DNA of 64,000 nt from Lolium rigidum (GCF_022539505.1 NC_061512.1:249690510-249754509), one strand, 5' to 3'. Shown: positions 42,724-53,574, counted from the stretch's first letter. The notes: generated by a model from the letters alone, not told the origin. Numbers and translations: made by a program.

Positions 42724-44252
42724 TGATACGTCTCCAACGTACCTATAATTTCTGACGTTCCATGCTTGTTTTATGGCAATACTTACATGTTTTGCTTGCA
42801 CTTTATGATGATTTCATGCGTTTTCCGGAACTAACCTATTAACAAGATGCCACAAGTGCCGTTCTCGTTTTCTACTCGTTTTTGGTTCCGTAAAGGCTGT
42901 TCGGGCAACATTCTCGGAATTGGACGAACGCCAAAGATCTTATTTTTCCCGGGAGGCTCCAGAACACCGAAGGAGAGTCGGAGGAGAGCCGGGGGCCACC
43001 ACACACGTGGGCCGCGCGGCCCCAGGCCCGGCCGCGCCGGCCTAGTGGGAGGCCACCCCGTCGGCCCTCCCGCGCCGCCTCTTCGCCTATTTAAGCCCTT
43101 TCGACCTAAAAACGCAGTACCAATTGACGAAACTCCGGAAAGACTCCAAGGCGCCGCCGCCATCGCGAAACTCCAATTCGGGGGACGAAGTCTCGTTCCG
43201 GCACCTCGCCGGGACGGGGAAGTGCCCCCGGAAGCCATCTCCATCAACGCCACCGCCTCCATCATGCTCCGTGAGTAGTTCCCCCATGGACTACGGGTTC
43301 TAGCTGTAGCTAGTTGGTATACTCTCCCCCATGTACTTCAATACAATGATCTCATGAGCTGCCTTACATGATTGAGATTCATCTGATGTAATCGGTGTTG
43401 TGTTTGTTGGGATCCGATGGATTGTTACGTTATGATTGTCTATCTACAAAGTTTGTGAAGTTATTGTTGCTGCAATCTTGTTGTGTTTAATGCTTGTCAC
43501 TAGGGCCCGAGTGGCATGATCTTAGATTTGAGCTCTATAATTATTGCTTAGATTGTATCTACAAGTTGTATGCACATGTCTATGTCCGGAACCAAAGGCC
43601 CCAAAGTGACGAAATTGGGACAACCGGAGGGAAAGGCTTAGATATGAGGATCACATGTTTTCACGGAGTGTTAATGCTTTGCTCCGGTGCTCTATTAAAA
43701 GGAGTACCTTAATTTCCAAGTAGATTCCCTAGAGGCCCAGCTGCCACCGGCTGGTAGGACAAAAGATGTTGTACAAGTTTCTCATTGCGAGCACGTATGA
43801 CTATATATGGGAAACATGCCTACATGATTAATAGACTTGATATTCTGTCTTAATGCTATTTCAATCCTATCAATTGCCCAACCGTAATTTGTTCACCCGA
43901 CACTTGTTATTGGAGAGTTACCACTAGTGTAGATAGCTCGGGAACCCCGGTCCATCTCGCATCATCATATACTCGTTCTACATGTCATTGGAAGTAGTAT
44001 CAACTATTTTCTCGGTGCCATTGCTCTCATATTGCTATTACTGCTGCCGTGTTACTCGTTACTATCTGCTCTCATATTACTCGCTACTTTCACGTCACCC
44101 CCGTTGCTAGTGCTTTTCCGAGTGCAGCTGAATTGACAACTCAGTTGTTAAGGCTTATAAGTATTCTTTACCTCCCCTTGTATCGAATCAATAAATTTGG
44201 TTTTTTACTTCCCTCGAAGACTGTTGCGATCCCCTATACTTGTGGGTCATCA
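42724..44252 (+). repeat. Element E right LTR (3' LTR)
   Basis: A 1529-bp LTR from TGATACGTCTCCAACGTACC to CTTGTGGGTCATCA. Its differences from the left LTR are largely at CAG/CTG sites: CTG in the left copy reads CTCG or CG here, and CAG reads CAAG or CG. Confidence 0.93.
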
Positions 44253-44257
44253 GGTGA

Positions 44258-45849
44258 CTCGAGGGTTTATATCGAACTCTTGGGGACTGGAAAAAAGAGT
44301 ATTCTGTTCTCCCTTCTTCTAGCAATTCTGTAAGTAAAATAAAAGCCTTGAGTCCCCAACTCCACCATGTGGTTGTCAAGCACAAGGTTCAGTGTAAGTA
44401 AATAAACATAAGTAAAAATAAAACGAGTAAAAATGGATGAAATAAAGTAACTAAGTAAAAACTGTAAAGAGGTTGACTATTTCTGGTGTTTTGGATGCAA
44501 ATAAGAAAAGTAAATATTTTTGTATTTTCGGAATAAAATAGTGCAACATATAGAAAAAGAAGATAAGAGCAATATAAAGGTGTTTATTATGATAAAAAAT
44601 GGGTCGGGGTTCATGGGTTCACTTAACTATTCTCTCTTTTAAGTTGTAGTGGATAAATAATAATTCATCAAAGAGATATGAGGATGCAAAATAATAATAT
44701 GAGTAAGATAAGTATTCATATGGGCATCACGTCCTAACATAGAGATGATGCAACACATCTCTCTTATACTCCACAAGAAAGGAAAAAGTCCATGCAATCT
44801 TGTATTAAGAATTAACAGAGCATAGCCACAAGTACTTTGACATGATGTTTGAATATCAAATATACTACCTTGAACCAATAAGATCATCACTATTGTCACA
44901 TGACAAACATAGCACATGCATTCAATTTATCCCTGGAGAGGTAGCAAAAGAAAAAGGCAAATCCGTAATAGAGCATAAATTTATTGTCACTATTCAATTA
45001 GTAAAACCATGCTACTTCATCTAATACACACATCACCCCACACACGCTCTTGCATAGTTGTTGGATCGGAACAAATACTTAAGAACGGGGTACATAACAT
45101 GCATCTACCAATACATCTTACACATAATGCGATAAGATCTCATATCACAATATCATAGAATAAAGATCCACCACATAGGTATTATAAATATGGCCATAAT
45201 CATGTGAGGCAGCTCATATGGCACTAAGAACTATGAAGAACATGAGAGAAATAGATCAAGCTACTGCCACAAACCCATAGTCCAGAGTTGGACTACTCTC
45301 CCTTGATCATGGTGCTGATGATAAAGTCATTGGAGAAGGTGGAGATCCCTCCGGCGGTGACTCCGGCAGAGTTTCCCCCTCCAATCTTCTCTGTTGCACC
45401 ACCGTTTTTTGTTTCGGCATCACTCTCTTGCCAAGAACTCTTCGGGACCATATGTATAGTGTTTTTTATGTCAAAATACGTCACTGGGCGATAAGATCAC
45501 GCGATTTGGACGATCGACGGCCGAAAGAGGTCAGGTGGCGCACCCTACCTTGGCTCTTTTGGGCCTTAGCCCTTCCAAGTGAGATTCTAGTGCCAGGGTG
45601 CTTCTGCCGATGAAAAAAATGATGCTCCAAAAATCTCATGTCAATTTGACTCCGTATAGGTCTCCAAAAGTGAAAAATAGACAAAACAAGGTTTTCCTGT
45701 TCTGCAGAGTTATAAACTAAATAAAAGAGATCATTGGTAAATCCCTATAAATCAATGCAAAACATGATATTATCATCTTATATGTTGCAAATATATGGAA
45801 ATACAATATGATAAAGGACAAAGTTCATGTATGCATTTTACATGCATCA
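44258..45849. mobile_element. Solo LTR F, right part
   Basis: This is the continuation of 37066-37129. It ends TTTTACATGCATCA, followed by ACCAT (45850-45854), which matches 37061-37065. The total LTR length is about 1.66 kb. No coding or primer sites are present; short ORFs in it (for example 45288-45494) have no recognisable domain. Family and orientation are not determined. Confidence 0.75.
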
Positions 45850-46637
45850 ACCATGTATTAACAAAATAGTAATATTCTATAGATAACTATTGTACATTTT
45901 ATCTATAAAATTAATATTGGAAACTCATATTACCAAGCCTAAGAAACTCATATTCTCAATCCTTTTTTTCCCTTCCCAATTTGTTACTAAACAATGTCTA
46001 ACCTTGGATTTTTCAAACTTATATATTGGAAAATTTATAAAAGTAGCTTGGTTAAGTTGATGAATAACTTGTCTTAGATCAACTTTTTGCCAATGAATCT
46101 TACGCGCAGATGTGAAACATCGCATAGTTGACGATGACTTGAAGTCACGTCCAACCACGTTAGAAATGACACCAGATGATCAGCATCAGAACTTATGTGA
46201 ACCGTTTTCAATATCGATGTTGATACTTTGGCCGATGTTGGTTGATTATTCAATGACTACTATCAAAAGAAAACCTATGTAAAATTTCATGAGATTGCTA
46301 GGTTTGGGTTTGATAGCGAAATTTCATGTATTTGGGACGATGAGCCCCCTAACTTTCTTCTGAGTAGTATTATAAACGATGTAACTGTGTAACTCTGGAT
46401 ACGCACTCTTTTCCTTATCAGGGTACCTAAGGGGACTGGAAGGTTTTTAATGAGGCGGCTTGCTGGAGGTTTATATATAATTATTGTTTCAAAAAAAAAA
46501 AACCTATGGACTCACCACAACCAACGCCCCTTGAAATAAAGAAATCCACTTCCATTTTTGGTCTTACTTCATAAACAAAAGACCACGAATTCATATTTCT
46601 AGTTCAGTCATAACTTCGGTTGCTAAAATAGTAATGA
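45850..46637. other. Intergenic with a possible retroposon 3' end
   Basis: No gene is recognised. At 46420-46490 the text CTAAGGGGACTGGAAGG and TTTTTAATGAGGCGGC leads into a 12-A run (46491-46502), which could be the poly-A end of an old retroposon. No 5' limit or target duplication was found. Confidence 0.35.
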
Positions 46638-47010
46638 GGTTCCGGACCCAGTGTTTTGGCTGATAGGTGTATATGCATTTTAAAATTTCGAAATGTCAAA
46701 AATTAGGACAAAAAGTCTTTGGTGTACATTCAGACATTCTGCTGCACACACACAAAACTTCACGGAAAAAGAACAATTTTGTGGCCTATGTGAAAAGTAC
46801 AAAACATGTCTCATGAAAAAGCTATTTCGAAGCATCCAAAATTATTATTTTGACACAAGCTATAAAAAATAAACTCTTTACGCGAAACTCTGTGAGCAAC
46901 CATAGAATATTTGGATGTGTGTCCTATTTTTTTTGGATTATTTTAAACATTTGAAGAAGAAAAAAAATAGACAGTTGGTGCCTGTGGACCTATGAGCCAA
47001 AATGGATTTC
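46638..47010. mobile_element. Degenerate foldback MITE
   Basis: The left arm GTTTTGGCTGATAGGTG (about 46652-46668) pairs imperfectly with the right arm around GACCTATGAGCCAAAAT (46987-47003). The left end CCGGACCCAGTGTTTTGG recalls the CCCGGACTTTTGG end of the MITE at 52256. Target duplication not clear. Confidence 0.45.
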
Positions 47011-47480
47011 GCTAACGCTAAGAAACCGAGAGCATCTCCAAGAATGCCTCCAAATCTGTTTTGCTCATATAATGACATGTGAGACCATTATGGCATATTA
47101 TAAGCTCAAGTTTCTTTTTCATTCTCGAATTAAAATATATGGCAAACAATTGTATTAAAATTTGTTCTGACCAAAAACCGAACTTGGAAACTGCGGCTCT
47201 GAGATATTTTTTTCTAGTGACAGGTTTACTAATGCGACAGCACAGTACGTTGAAGGGGCGAATGTATCCAACGCTAAGCTAAGACAGATAACGATAAGAC
47301 CAAAGAAAAAATCAGCATAGAAGGTACTGCCCGTGTAGTGGAATCGCTGATAAAATAAAGAAATCTTGGTGTCACTCTCGAAGTCTCCCTCTCTTCTTCC
47401 CCTTGTGGTTTCCCGGGATGCATCCCCTTTCGCTGTATCCAAGCTGTGTCCTCTCAGCCACTGGTTCACTGGCTCCGTCG
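47011..47480. other. Upstream region of CBF copy 2
   Basis: Mostly AT-rich to 47370, then CT-rich. No gene is seen. I could not identify a defensible CRT/DRE core in the last 600 bases, so self- or cross-regulation cannot be argued from this sequence. Confidence 0.4.
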
Positions 47481-47508
47481 CCGCGTTTTGCCCCCTGCGC
47501 GCCACCAC

Positions 47509-47517
47509 CTATAAGTA
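47509..47517 (+). promoter_or_regulatory. Probable TATA box of CBF copy 2
   Basis: CTATAAGTA lies about 150 bases before the ATG, in GC/CT-rich sequence. This would leave a 5' UTR of roughly 110-120 bases. It is the best TATA-like match in the proximal upstream region. Confidence 0.5.
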
Positions 47518-47663
47518 TCAGCTTCCGAAACCACTCCGCTCAAACTTCTCATCGCCACTCTTCAGCAACCAAAAGCATCCAGAAGGCTAGGACTTCCGAG
47601 GATAAGGAACAGAGGATACTGAGATTGCGCTGAGCTCTTTGTTGGATTTGTGAATCGAAGAAG

Positions 47664-48368
47664 ATGTGTCCCATCAAGAAGGAGATGAGCGGGGAGTCGG
47701 GCTCGCCGTGCAGCGTGGACTACAACTCTCCCTCGACTTCGTCGGAGCAACTGCAGGGACAGAAACAGGCGGCGTGGACGAAGCGGCCGGCGGGGCGGAC
47801 AAAATTCAGGGAGACGCGGCACCCGGTGTACCGCGGCGTGCGGCGCAGGGGCAATGCCGGGCGGTGGGTGTGCGAGGTGCGCGTCCCGGGGCGGCGCGGG
47901 AGCAGGCTCTGGGTCGGCACCTTCGACACTGCCGAGATCGCCGCGCGCGCGCATGACGCCGCCATGCTCGCTCTCTCTGCCGGCGACGTGTGCCTCAACT
48001 TCCCTGACTCCGCTGAGCTGCTCGCTGTATCAGCATCCTACCGCAGCCTCAACGAGGTGCGCCACGCCGTCACCGAGGCCGTCGAGGACTTCGAGCGGCG
48101 ACAGGCGCTGGGCGAGGAGGACGCTCTTTCCGGCACCTCCCCCTCGACGCCCTCCTCTCCGCTCACCGACGACGAGGAGGCGACCTCGCGGGCCGAGGAC
48201 TCGCCGTTCGAGCAGGACGTCCTGGGCGACATGGGCTGGGACCTGTACTACGCGAGCTTGGCACAGGGCATGCTCATGTCGCCTCCTTTTCTGGCTGTGT
48301 CTGCGGCGCTCGGCGATTACGGCGAGGCCAACCTCGCCGATGTGCCACTTTGGAGCTACCAGAGCTAG
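47664..48368 (+). CDS. CBF: CBF/DREB1 cold-response transcription factor, copy 2
   Basis: An intronless 234-aa paralogue of the gene at 4-705, differing at scattered sites. It has the same [15 protein letters not shown] signature (residues 40-54), an AP2 domain with [18 protein letters not shown] (Val at DREB positions 14 and 19), [20 protein letters not shown], an acidic Ser/Thr/Pro-rich C-terminal half and the terminal LWSYQS. It should be a nuclear activator binding CRT/DRE sites. The usual DSAW signature reads DSAEL. The AP2 loop after MLAL is shorter by one or two residues than in copy 1. The ATG matches the start of copy 1; no earlier in-frame ATG is seen in the putative 5' UTR. Confidence 0.95.
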   Translation: MCPIKKEMSGESGSPCSVDYNSPSTSSEQLQGQKQAAWTKRPAGRTKFRETRHPVYRGVRRRGNAGRWVCEVRVPGRRGSRLWVGTFDTAEIAARAHDAAMLALSAGDVCLNFPDSAELLAVSASYRSLNEVRHAVTEAVEDFERRQALGEEDALSGTSPSTPSSPLTDDEEATSRAEDSPFEQDVLGDMGWDLYYASLAQGMLMSPPFLAVSAALGDYGEANLADVPLWSYQS

Positions 48369-48510
48369 CTTAGTTCGCGCCACTTCAAATTTTACCTCGC
48401 TCCTTCGGTGTCGTCTTGGCTTCGGATGCCAAATTTTGGTTCTGTGCGCTCACTGTCTGCAGTTTCCGGTAATGTGATGTGATGGTGCAAATTGGGAAAA
48501 CAGAGCATGG
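48369..48510 (+). other. 3' flank/3' UTR of CBF copy 2
   Basis: Alignable with 706-850 after CBF copy 1, with small indels. Probably the 3' UTR. Confidence 0.7.
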
Positions 48511-48904
48511 ATTTTCAGCTTTGACTCTTCTTTTTTCTCTTTGAACTAGAGTTTTGACTCTTTAACATCAACCTCATATTTGCTATGTCTCGAAAATACT
48601 AATTACATACAGCATGTGCAACAATAATACGTGAATGCGCATAGTTAAAAAAGAAAAAGAAAAAAGATGCGGCCACGGTGATCACTCACTCGCAGCAGCA
48701 GGCATCACCCAAATCAGAAATCACCACCAAAGAAATCACCGGGACTATAAAATAGGCTCTTTAAAAGCAACACCTTCAAGATAAAACAATATACAAGCAT
48801 TCTCGCCGTCCAATCGGCCTCACTCGTTAGCATGTCTATGTACCATCTCAATTAAGTGGGATTCTGACTAAATACTAAACCAAGGGTAAGTATAAACCGT
48901 GGGA
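48511..48904. other. Intergenic, no gene recognised
   Basis: A-rich tracts (48640-48665) and unremarkable sequence. Confidence 0.4.
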
Positions 48905-49195
48905 GTTGTTTCTATGACAGCTTATATATAAATGACAAATATATTCGACTGCCATCAGACCAACACAATCATAAAACGCCTGATGAGTGTGGAGCTGTAG
49001 AATTCATAACTAATGAAGTCAAGACATTAATCGCAGTGCGTGCATTGTTTCTATGATTGAGTATACATAAATGAAAATTTTATTCGACTGTCATTCAGAC
49101 CAACATTTTCACAAAACGCATGTGGAATATAAGAATTCGTAGTCGTGAAAATTTAAGATTAATGAGGTCACAACATTTGTCGCACTATCGATAGG
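48905..49195. repeat. Two-copy tandem repeat, about 140-150 bp each
   Basis: Copy 1 (about 48905-49042) and copy 2 (about 49045-49195) share GTTTCTATGA, ATTCGACTG, CAGACCAACA, AAAACGC, GAATTC and the end ATTAATGAGGTCA-like. Divergence is moderate. Not found in CBF unit 1. Confidence 0.6.
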
Positions 49196-49505
49196 AACTC
49201 CTAAACTAAAAAAAAAGTAACATGATTAATGATAGAAGCATGGTAGAGTCAATAAGTATTCTCGCGAGGATGATAATGTCCCTCCACCAAAGGAATACTG
49301 CGACTTAATGAGACACATAACGTCAAACCTTCAAAATTGATGAAGATACAACATTATTCGACACACTACTGGACAAAACAACCCACACACTATAAGGTAT
49401 TTTATTTTAATGGTCCACCTAGGTCTAAGTCACCACGGCTTTTCGCTTGATACATTTTATATTTAATATTCGCATAGTGTGTCAATACTATTTTTAATCA
49501 GTAAA
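49196..49505. other. Intergenic, no gene recognised
   Basis: AT-rich sequence without recognisable features. Confidence 0.4.
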
Positions 49506-49509
49506 ACTC

Positions 49510-49885
49510 AATTTGGCTCCCGGGTGCATATGCTTCCTATAACAGAAAATTTTATTTTGAAGTGTCGAAACTTTTTGATAAAAAAAATCTACATGTACCT
49601 CTCCACAATATATGTGCGTTCATTAAGTTTTGCGAAAAACCGATAATTTTGTGATCTATGAAAAAAAAGAATTATTTTATGAAAACTCTTATTTTTAGCA
49701 CTGAATTTTATCTTTTTTACACACGCCACACAACAAGTTGAATTTTCATGAAACAACTTTGTGAGCGTGTAGCACGTGAAGATGTATGTGCGATTTTTTG
49801 TCTCAATTTTTTAAATATTTCAGATGTGTCTAAGATGCATTTCAAAATAAAGGTAGCATATGCACCCATGTGCCAAAACATCACT
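49510..49885. mobile_element. Foldback MITE
   Basis: TTTGGCTCCCGGGTGCATAT and a following TGCTTCC at the left end pair with ATATGCACCCATGTGCCAAA at the right end (about 49858-49878). The arms extend inward through TTTTATTTTGAA. The GGCTC-CGGGTGC end is like the MITE at 52256. Target duplication not clear. Confidence 0.6.
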
Positions 49886-50206
49886 CCCTTTTAAGCAAAG
49901 GATCTAAAATTGAACACTTATTTCTTATAAATTATTTTGGTAGATTTTAATTGTATTTTAGGTATACATATTTGTATTACCAAATGTGTTATCCTCGACA
50001 TAAGACCATGTGTCATTCAAACTGCACTATAAAAATTGACAACCAAATAAGAGTTTTGAACTATGCTATCCTAGTTGTAGTCATTTTATATAAGATGGAA
50101 AATACATGTGACTAGGCGTGTAGAATGAAGATGAGGGTAGGTTAACAATGTCGGAAACTTAGAGTCACACTTCTCTAACTTTGACTATCGATATATAAAC
50201 ATGTTA

Positions 50207-50479
50207 GACTAGTCATAGTGGAAAGTAACATAGAGTAGTAACATGTGCATGTTACTACTCCATGTTACTAACTCTATAGTGAGTAGTAACATATGTGTGG
50301 TATCATGCAAGGTCATATTTATTAGGTTGTAGACTCATCTTGTATTGCAAGTGTGATGTTACGATAACATAGTTAGTTACCACCTCAGTCTTTTTTCTTC
50401 ATTTATTGTTATACCATGTCAGCAAAATATCTTAAAATATGTGATGTTACTAGCCATATTACTCGCACTGCGAGTAGTC
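50207..50479. mobile_element. Tourist-type MITE (PIF/Harbinger)
   Basis: A 273-bp element starting GACTAGTCATAGTGG and ending with its imperfect complement CACTGCGAGTAGTC. The trinucleotide TTA flanks it on both sides (50204-50206 and 50480-50482). Repeated GTAACAT strings are typical of this grass family. Confidence 0.85.
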
Positions 50480-50629
50480 TTAAAGAAAAATGGTTGAAGA
50501 AAATAATTTACTACTATTGTCAAGAGAAAAAAATGTGATATCGATGAAATCATATTTTATTTATTGAAAACTTTTAGCCAACTGCAAATGATGCCCTCCC
50601 ATTTAAGAGGCATGCAATGCTGACTAAGA

Positions 50630-50995
50630 AAATTTTGACTTTCTCCAAAGTCAGCGGCACTCTCGCATGGAAAAAAAATAGTGAGTTCACACCCCGCTCC
50701 CTAGCTGAAAAAGTCTGCTCCTATTTTATGCTCCAACAAAAAATTCAGCGTACGCTATCCATCCAATCTTCTGGTCAGTTGCTGCTATACATACACTTGC
50801 GTATTCAGAAGCCACCAAAGGCCACCTGACTGCTGTGTGTTTGAGTTGAAACAGGCGAGCCCCCTTGTTTTGTTGGCAGCCGATTGATGTGGATGCAGTG
50901 ATGTCATCGCTGATCGTATTTCGTAACAGCGACACGATAAAATACGACTGTCCCGTACAGCATCGGCCGTGGACTGTTGACCAAACAAGCTAGAA
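50630..50995. repeat. Duplicated block I, copy in CBF unit 2
   Basis: Partner of 3240-3700. The order of shared motifs is the same, with small deletions. Confidence 0.75.
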
Positions 50996-51100
50996 CAAGC
51001 ATTGTTCCGTGCATCGCCTGAATCAGAGACCGAGGGTACCAGTATGACACTAACCTGAGTGCTGTGATAAATCAACAGTTCTCCTGTAAGAGATGTACTA

Positions 51101-51205
51101 CTCTCTCCGATTCATATTACTTGATATTAATATAGATGTATCTAAACACATTTTAATTGTAAATACTTTTATTTCAGTGACTAGTAACATGTGTCAGAGG
51201 GATTA
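51101..51205. mobile_element. Short Stowaway-type MITE
   Basis: CTCTCTCCGATTCATATTAC at the left is answered by GTAACATGTGTCAGAGGGATTAC at the right end, with TA at both borders (51099-51100 and 51206-51207). It includes AGATGTATCTAAACACATTT, typical of Triticeae Stowaways. Confidence 0.65.
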
Positions 51206-51238
51206 CTAATATTTATTTATCTCAAGAAGGATTTTTTT

Positions 51239-51260
51239 GGGGGGGAGGGGGAGGGGGGGA
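51239..51260 (+). other. G-rich tract with quadruplex potential
   Basis: Seven G, A, five G, A, seven G, A in 22 bases. At least four GGG runs with one-base loops can be drawn. Confidence 0.6.
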
Positions 51261-51379
51261 GGAATTCAGAAAATAAATTTGAACGTCAAATGATGAATTT
51301 TATTCAAATTTTGAGGATATCTTACAAATATGAATAAATTTAAGATAAACTTAAATCTAAACTAAAACCTATCCAGGGT

Positions 51380-51910
51380 GCTAGCGGTACAACACTTTGC
51401 AGTCCGTCGTCGCCGTTTCCACCAGTGCCGTCAGTGCCGCTAGGGCCCCCGCTGGTGCCTTCACTGCTTCCGCAATTGCCTCATTGTCGCCGAGGTCAAC
51501 ATAGTTGCTACTCTTGTGCGCCGACCATGTCAAGGAGTAGGGCAAGGAGCTGACATTGTGTTCGTCTTGTTCCGTGACGCTTTCCACGCGGCGGCGTGCC
51601 TCGGATTCTCCTCCTCATCATTGGGGCAACGCAACATCGCCTGCTTCCGGGCATCCGCAATCCAATCCGGATCCTTCTCCTTGATCTTGTTCACTGACAG
51701 AGTTTGTAGCCTCTTGTGGCGGCGGAAGGCGAGATTTCCCCAAGGCGCCGACAACGACGCATCGGCCTTTGGCACGCGGAAGACGATGTGTGGCGCCAAA
51801 AGATTCCCACTCTGCAAGAATGTATGGCTATACCCGGCAAATTTTCTATACGGCACAACCCCAAATTTCCTACAAAAGTTTTTTTGCCGGACATATAGTG
51901 CGGCAGACAA
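51380..51910 (-). pseudogene. Unrecognised gene fragment on the - strand
   Basis: Two overlapping - strand frames look coding. One (51910-51530) includes NKIKEKDPDWIADARKQAML and RCPNDEEENPRHAAAWKASR. The other (51587-51381) includes SNYVDLGDNEAIAEAVKAPA and GALAALTALVETATTDCKVL. Charged and Ala-rich composition and the higher GC content contrast with the flanks. It may be a passenger fragment of a DNA transposon; I recognise no domain. Confidence 0.4.
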
Positions 51911-52255
51911 GTTAATGTTGTGGAAGATTATTTCATGGTGCTAAAGTTGCCGCACTAGCTGGTCAGCACCACCGGCATTTGTATATTCTTTGGTACACAA
52001 ATTGCGGGAGTGATTATTCCTCCATGTAAAAAACACGACGTTGATTGTGGGTCCGGCATCTTAAACATTTCCTGGCACGAGTGAAAGGATTGTTATGGTC
52101 GACTAGAGGAGGGTAAATAGGCGACTAACAATTTTTTCCAACTTTAAGGCTTTGACAAGTATATATGTAATCTAGATGTGCAACTAGATAAGAAATTTAT
52201 AGCAGCAAGACACACACCCCCACCTACCCCTGTGGAGACTACCCCTGTGGAACCC

Positions 52256-52669
52256 TGGCCCGGACTTTTGGCTCTCGGGTGCAGGCGCACCCTATATACT
52301 CCAAAAAATGTAGTAATTTCAAATAAAGTCAAAAAAAATCGAATCCTTTTGGGAATCAAAGATAATCAAGTATTGTACTCGTATAAATTTGTTTGGCCAA
52401 AAAATGTTTCATATTGACTTCAGGCAAAAAAATAACAAATCTATGACGAATATAGCGTGAATAGTACTTTAATATAGGACCTCCAAGTCTGTTTTTTTCA
52501 CCTAGGAAACAAGAGAAGTTATTCCATGGTGAATCTTTCGTATACGAGTACAATACATGATTATCTTTGATTCCCAAAAAGATTTGAATTTTTTTGACCT
52601 TTTTCTGAATTACTAATTTTTTTTTTCATATAGGGTGCGCTTGCTCCCAGGTTCACCCATGCAATTTCG
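52256..52669. mobile_element. Foldback MITE inside the retroposon
   Basis: A 10-bp direct repeat TGTGGAACCC flanks it (52246-52255 and 52670-52679). The arms carry GGGTGCAGGCGCACCCTATA (52276-52295) and its partner TATAGGGTGCGCTTGCTCCC (52629-52648). Both arms then share TTTTGGGAATCAAAGATAAT or its complement. Confidence 0.8.
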
Positions 52670-52687
52670 TGTGGAACCCCTTCTTCC

Positions 52688-53545
52688 TTGAGCTCTTCAC
52701 CAGATCCCATCGCCGGCCTCTCTCCTCCTTGCCGTCGGCGGCCATGGTGGCCGGCGGTGAGTGGGAGGGAGGTCTGGTTCTCTGTAGTTTTAGGAGTTCT
52801 CCTATTTAGTTTGTCTCCCCCAAATAAAAAGGCTACTGGATCCAGATCCACCTTAGTCCATCTTCCTTCTTCTCTCCCTCAAGCTTCTGGCTTCCAGGCA
52901 GAGAGATGGACATGGGTTGACGGTGGCTCCTATGCCAGCGCCTTCTGTTCTGATCCATGGCGAGGAGTGACTTCGGTTGCCTTTGCTCCTTTGTCCCCAT
53001 CCCCTTCTTGCTGTAATAATTTCTCTTGCAGGCTTCAAGGTGTTGGCCAAAATCTGAGCTTTCTTTTCTCTCATCGTGGTGATGTTGAGGAGGAAGGAGT
53101 TGATGATTTTGGCTATCATGTGGAAAGTCTGCAACGGAGGAGCTGTGACGTTTCTCTGGGGAGTGCATACACGGCAGCACCTCTTCTGCTACCGTCCATG
53201 ATGGTCGAAGGGCGACCACTCCCGCCTTCGTCGTCGGCATTGGTGGCTTCTCCCGGCCGGCGGCAGATGGACATCTTCAACCTCCAGGCTTCTATGCCAA
53301 CAAGGAGGCCCTTCTGCTTCAGCATAGTGAGCTCCCGCCGCTCCATCCCAAGTGGTAAAGTCCCCGACGATGGCGTGGTTGGCTGTGCTGAAGAGCATCG
53401 ATGCGGTGGAGAAGGAGCTGGACCCGATTGCTTTCTTCAGTTTAGATTTAGGGTCCTTTGTGCAAAAAGTGAGGACTTGTTTATATTTTTCTACTTCTCT
53501 TGGGTCCTTTATGTAAATTGTATCTCCACCGACGAAATGATATGA
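52688..53545 (+). CDS. ORF of the retroposon (285 aa), unknown protein
   Basis: An open frame nearly as long as the retroposon, starting just after the MITE. Its C-terminal third is clearly related to a - strand ORF in the second copy (57867-58553). The shared pattern is RQMDIFNLQASMP against RHLQVFFNLQAAMP, then VPDDGVVG against VPGDGEVG, then HRCGGEGAGPD against HRGGEGAGPD. No known domain is recognised. The conservation may reflect nucleotide similarity rather than selection for a protein. Confidence 0.35.
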   Translation: MSSSPDPIAGLSPPCRRRPWWPAVSGREVWFSVVLGVLLFSLSPPNKKATGSRSTLVHLPSSLPQASGFQAERWTWVDGGSYASAFCSDPWRGVTSVAFAPLSPSPSCCNNFSCRLQGVGQNLSFLFSHRGDVEEEGVDDFGYHVESLQRRSCDVSLGSAYTAAPLLLPSMMVEGRPLPPSSSALVASPGRRQMDIFNLQASMPTRRPFCFSIVSSRRSIPSGKVPDDGVVGCAEEHRCGGEGAGPDCFLQFRFRVLCAKSEDLFIFFYFSWVLYVNCISTDEMI

Positions 53546-53574
53546 AGCTAAAAAAAAAAGATAAGAAATTTATA

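Larger units (their letters stand above)
37130..44252 (+). mobile_element. Element E: non-autonomous LTR retrotransposon with one unknown ORF
   Basis: A complete 7.12-kb element with GGTGA duplicated on both sides. It has LTRs at 37130-38652 and 42724-44252, a PBS, one ORF (38903-40271), a 2.4-kb 3' noncoding domain with two hairpins shared with elements A and B, and a PPT. No gag, protease, RT or integrase is present. Its LTR start, PBS type and 3' domain tie it to the Athila-type elements here, so it is probably mobilised by their proteins. Confidence 0.9.
52202..53558 (+). mobile_element. Poly-A retroposon with an ORF (copy 1), carrying a MITE
   Basis: A 16-bp perfect target duplication, AGATAAGAAATTTATA, lies at 52186-52201 and 53559-53574, and an A run precedes the right copy. 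This marks LINE-type integration. Without the inserted MITE the body is about 0.95 kb. It is related to the - strand sequence at 57832-58700. I recognise no RT or tRNA-derived head, so it may be a LINE-mobilised non-autonomous family or a processed transcript. Confidence 0.75.
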
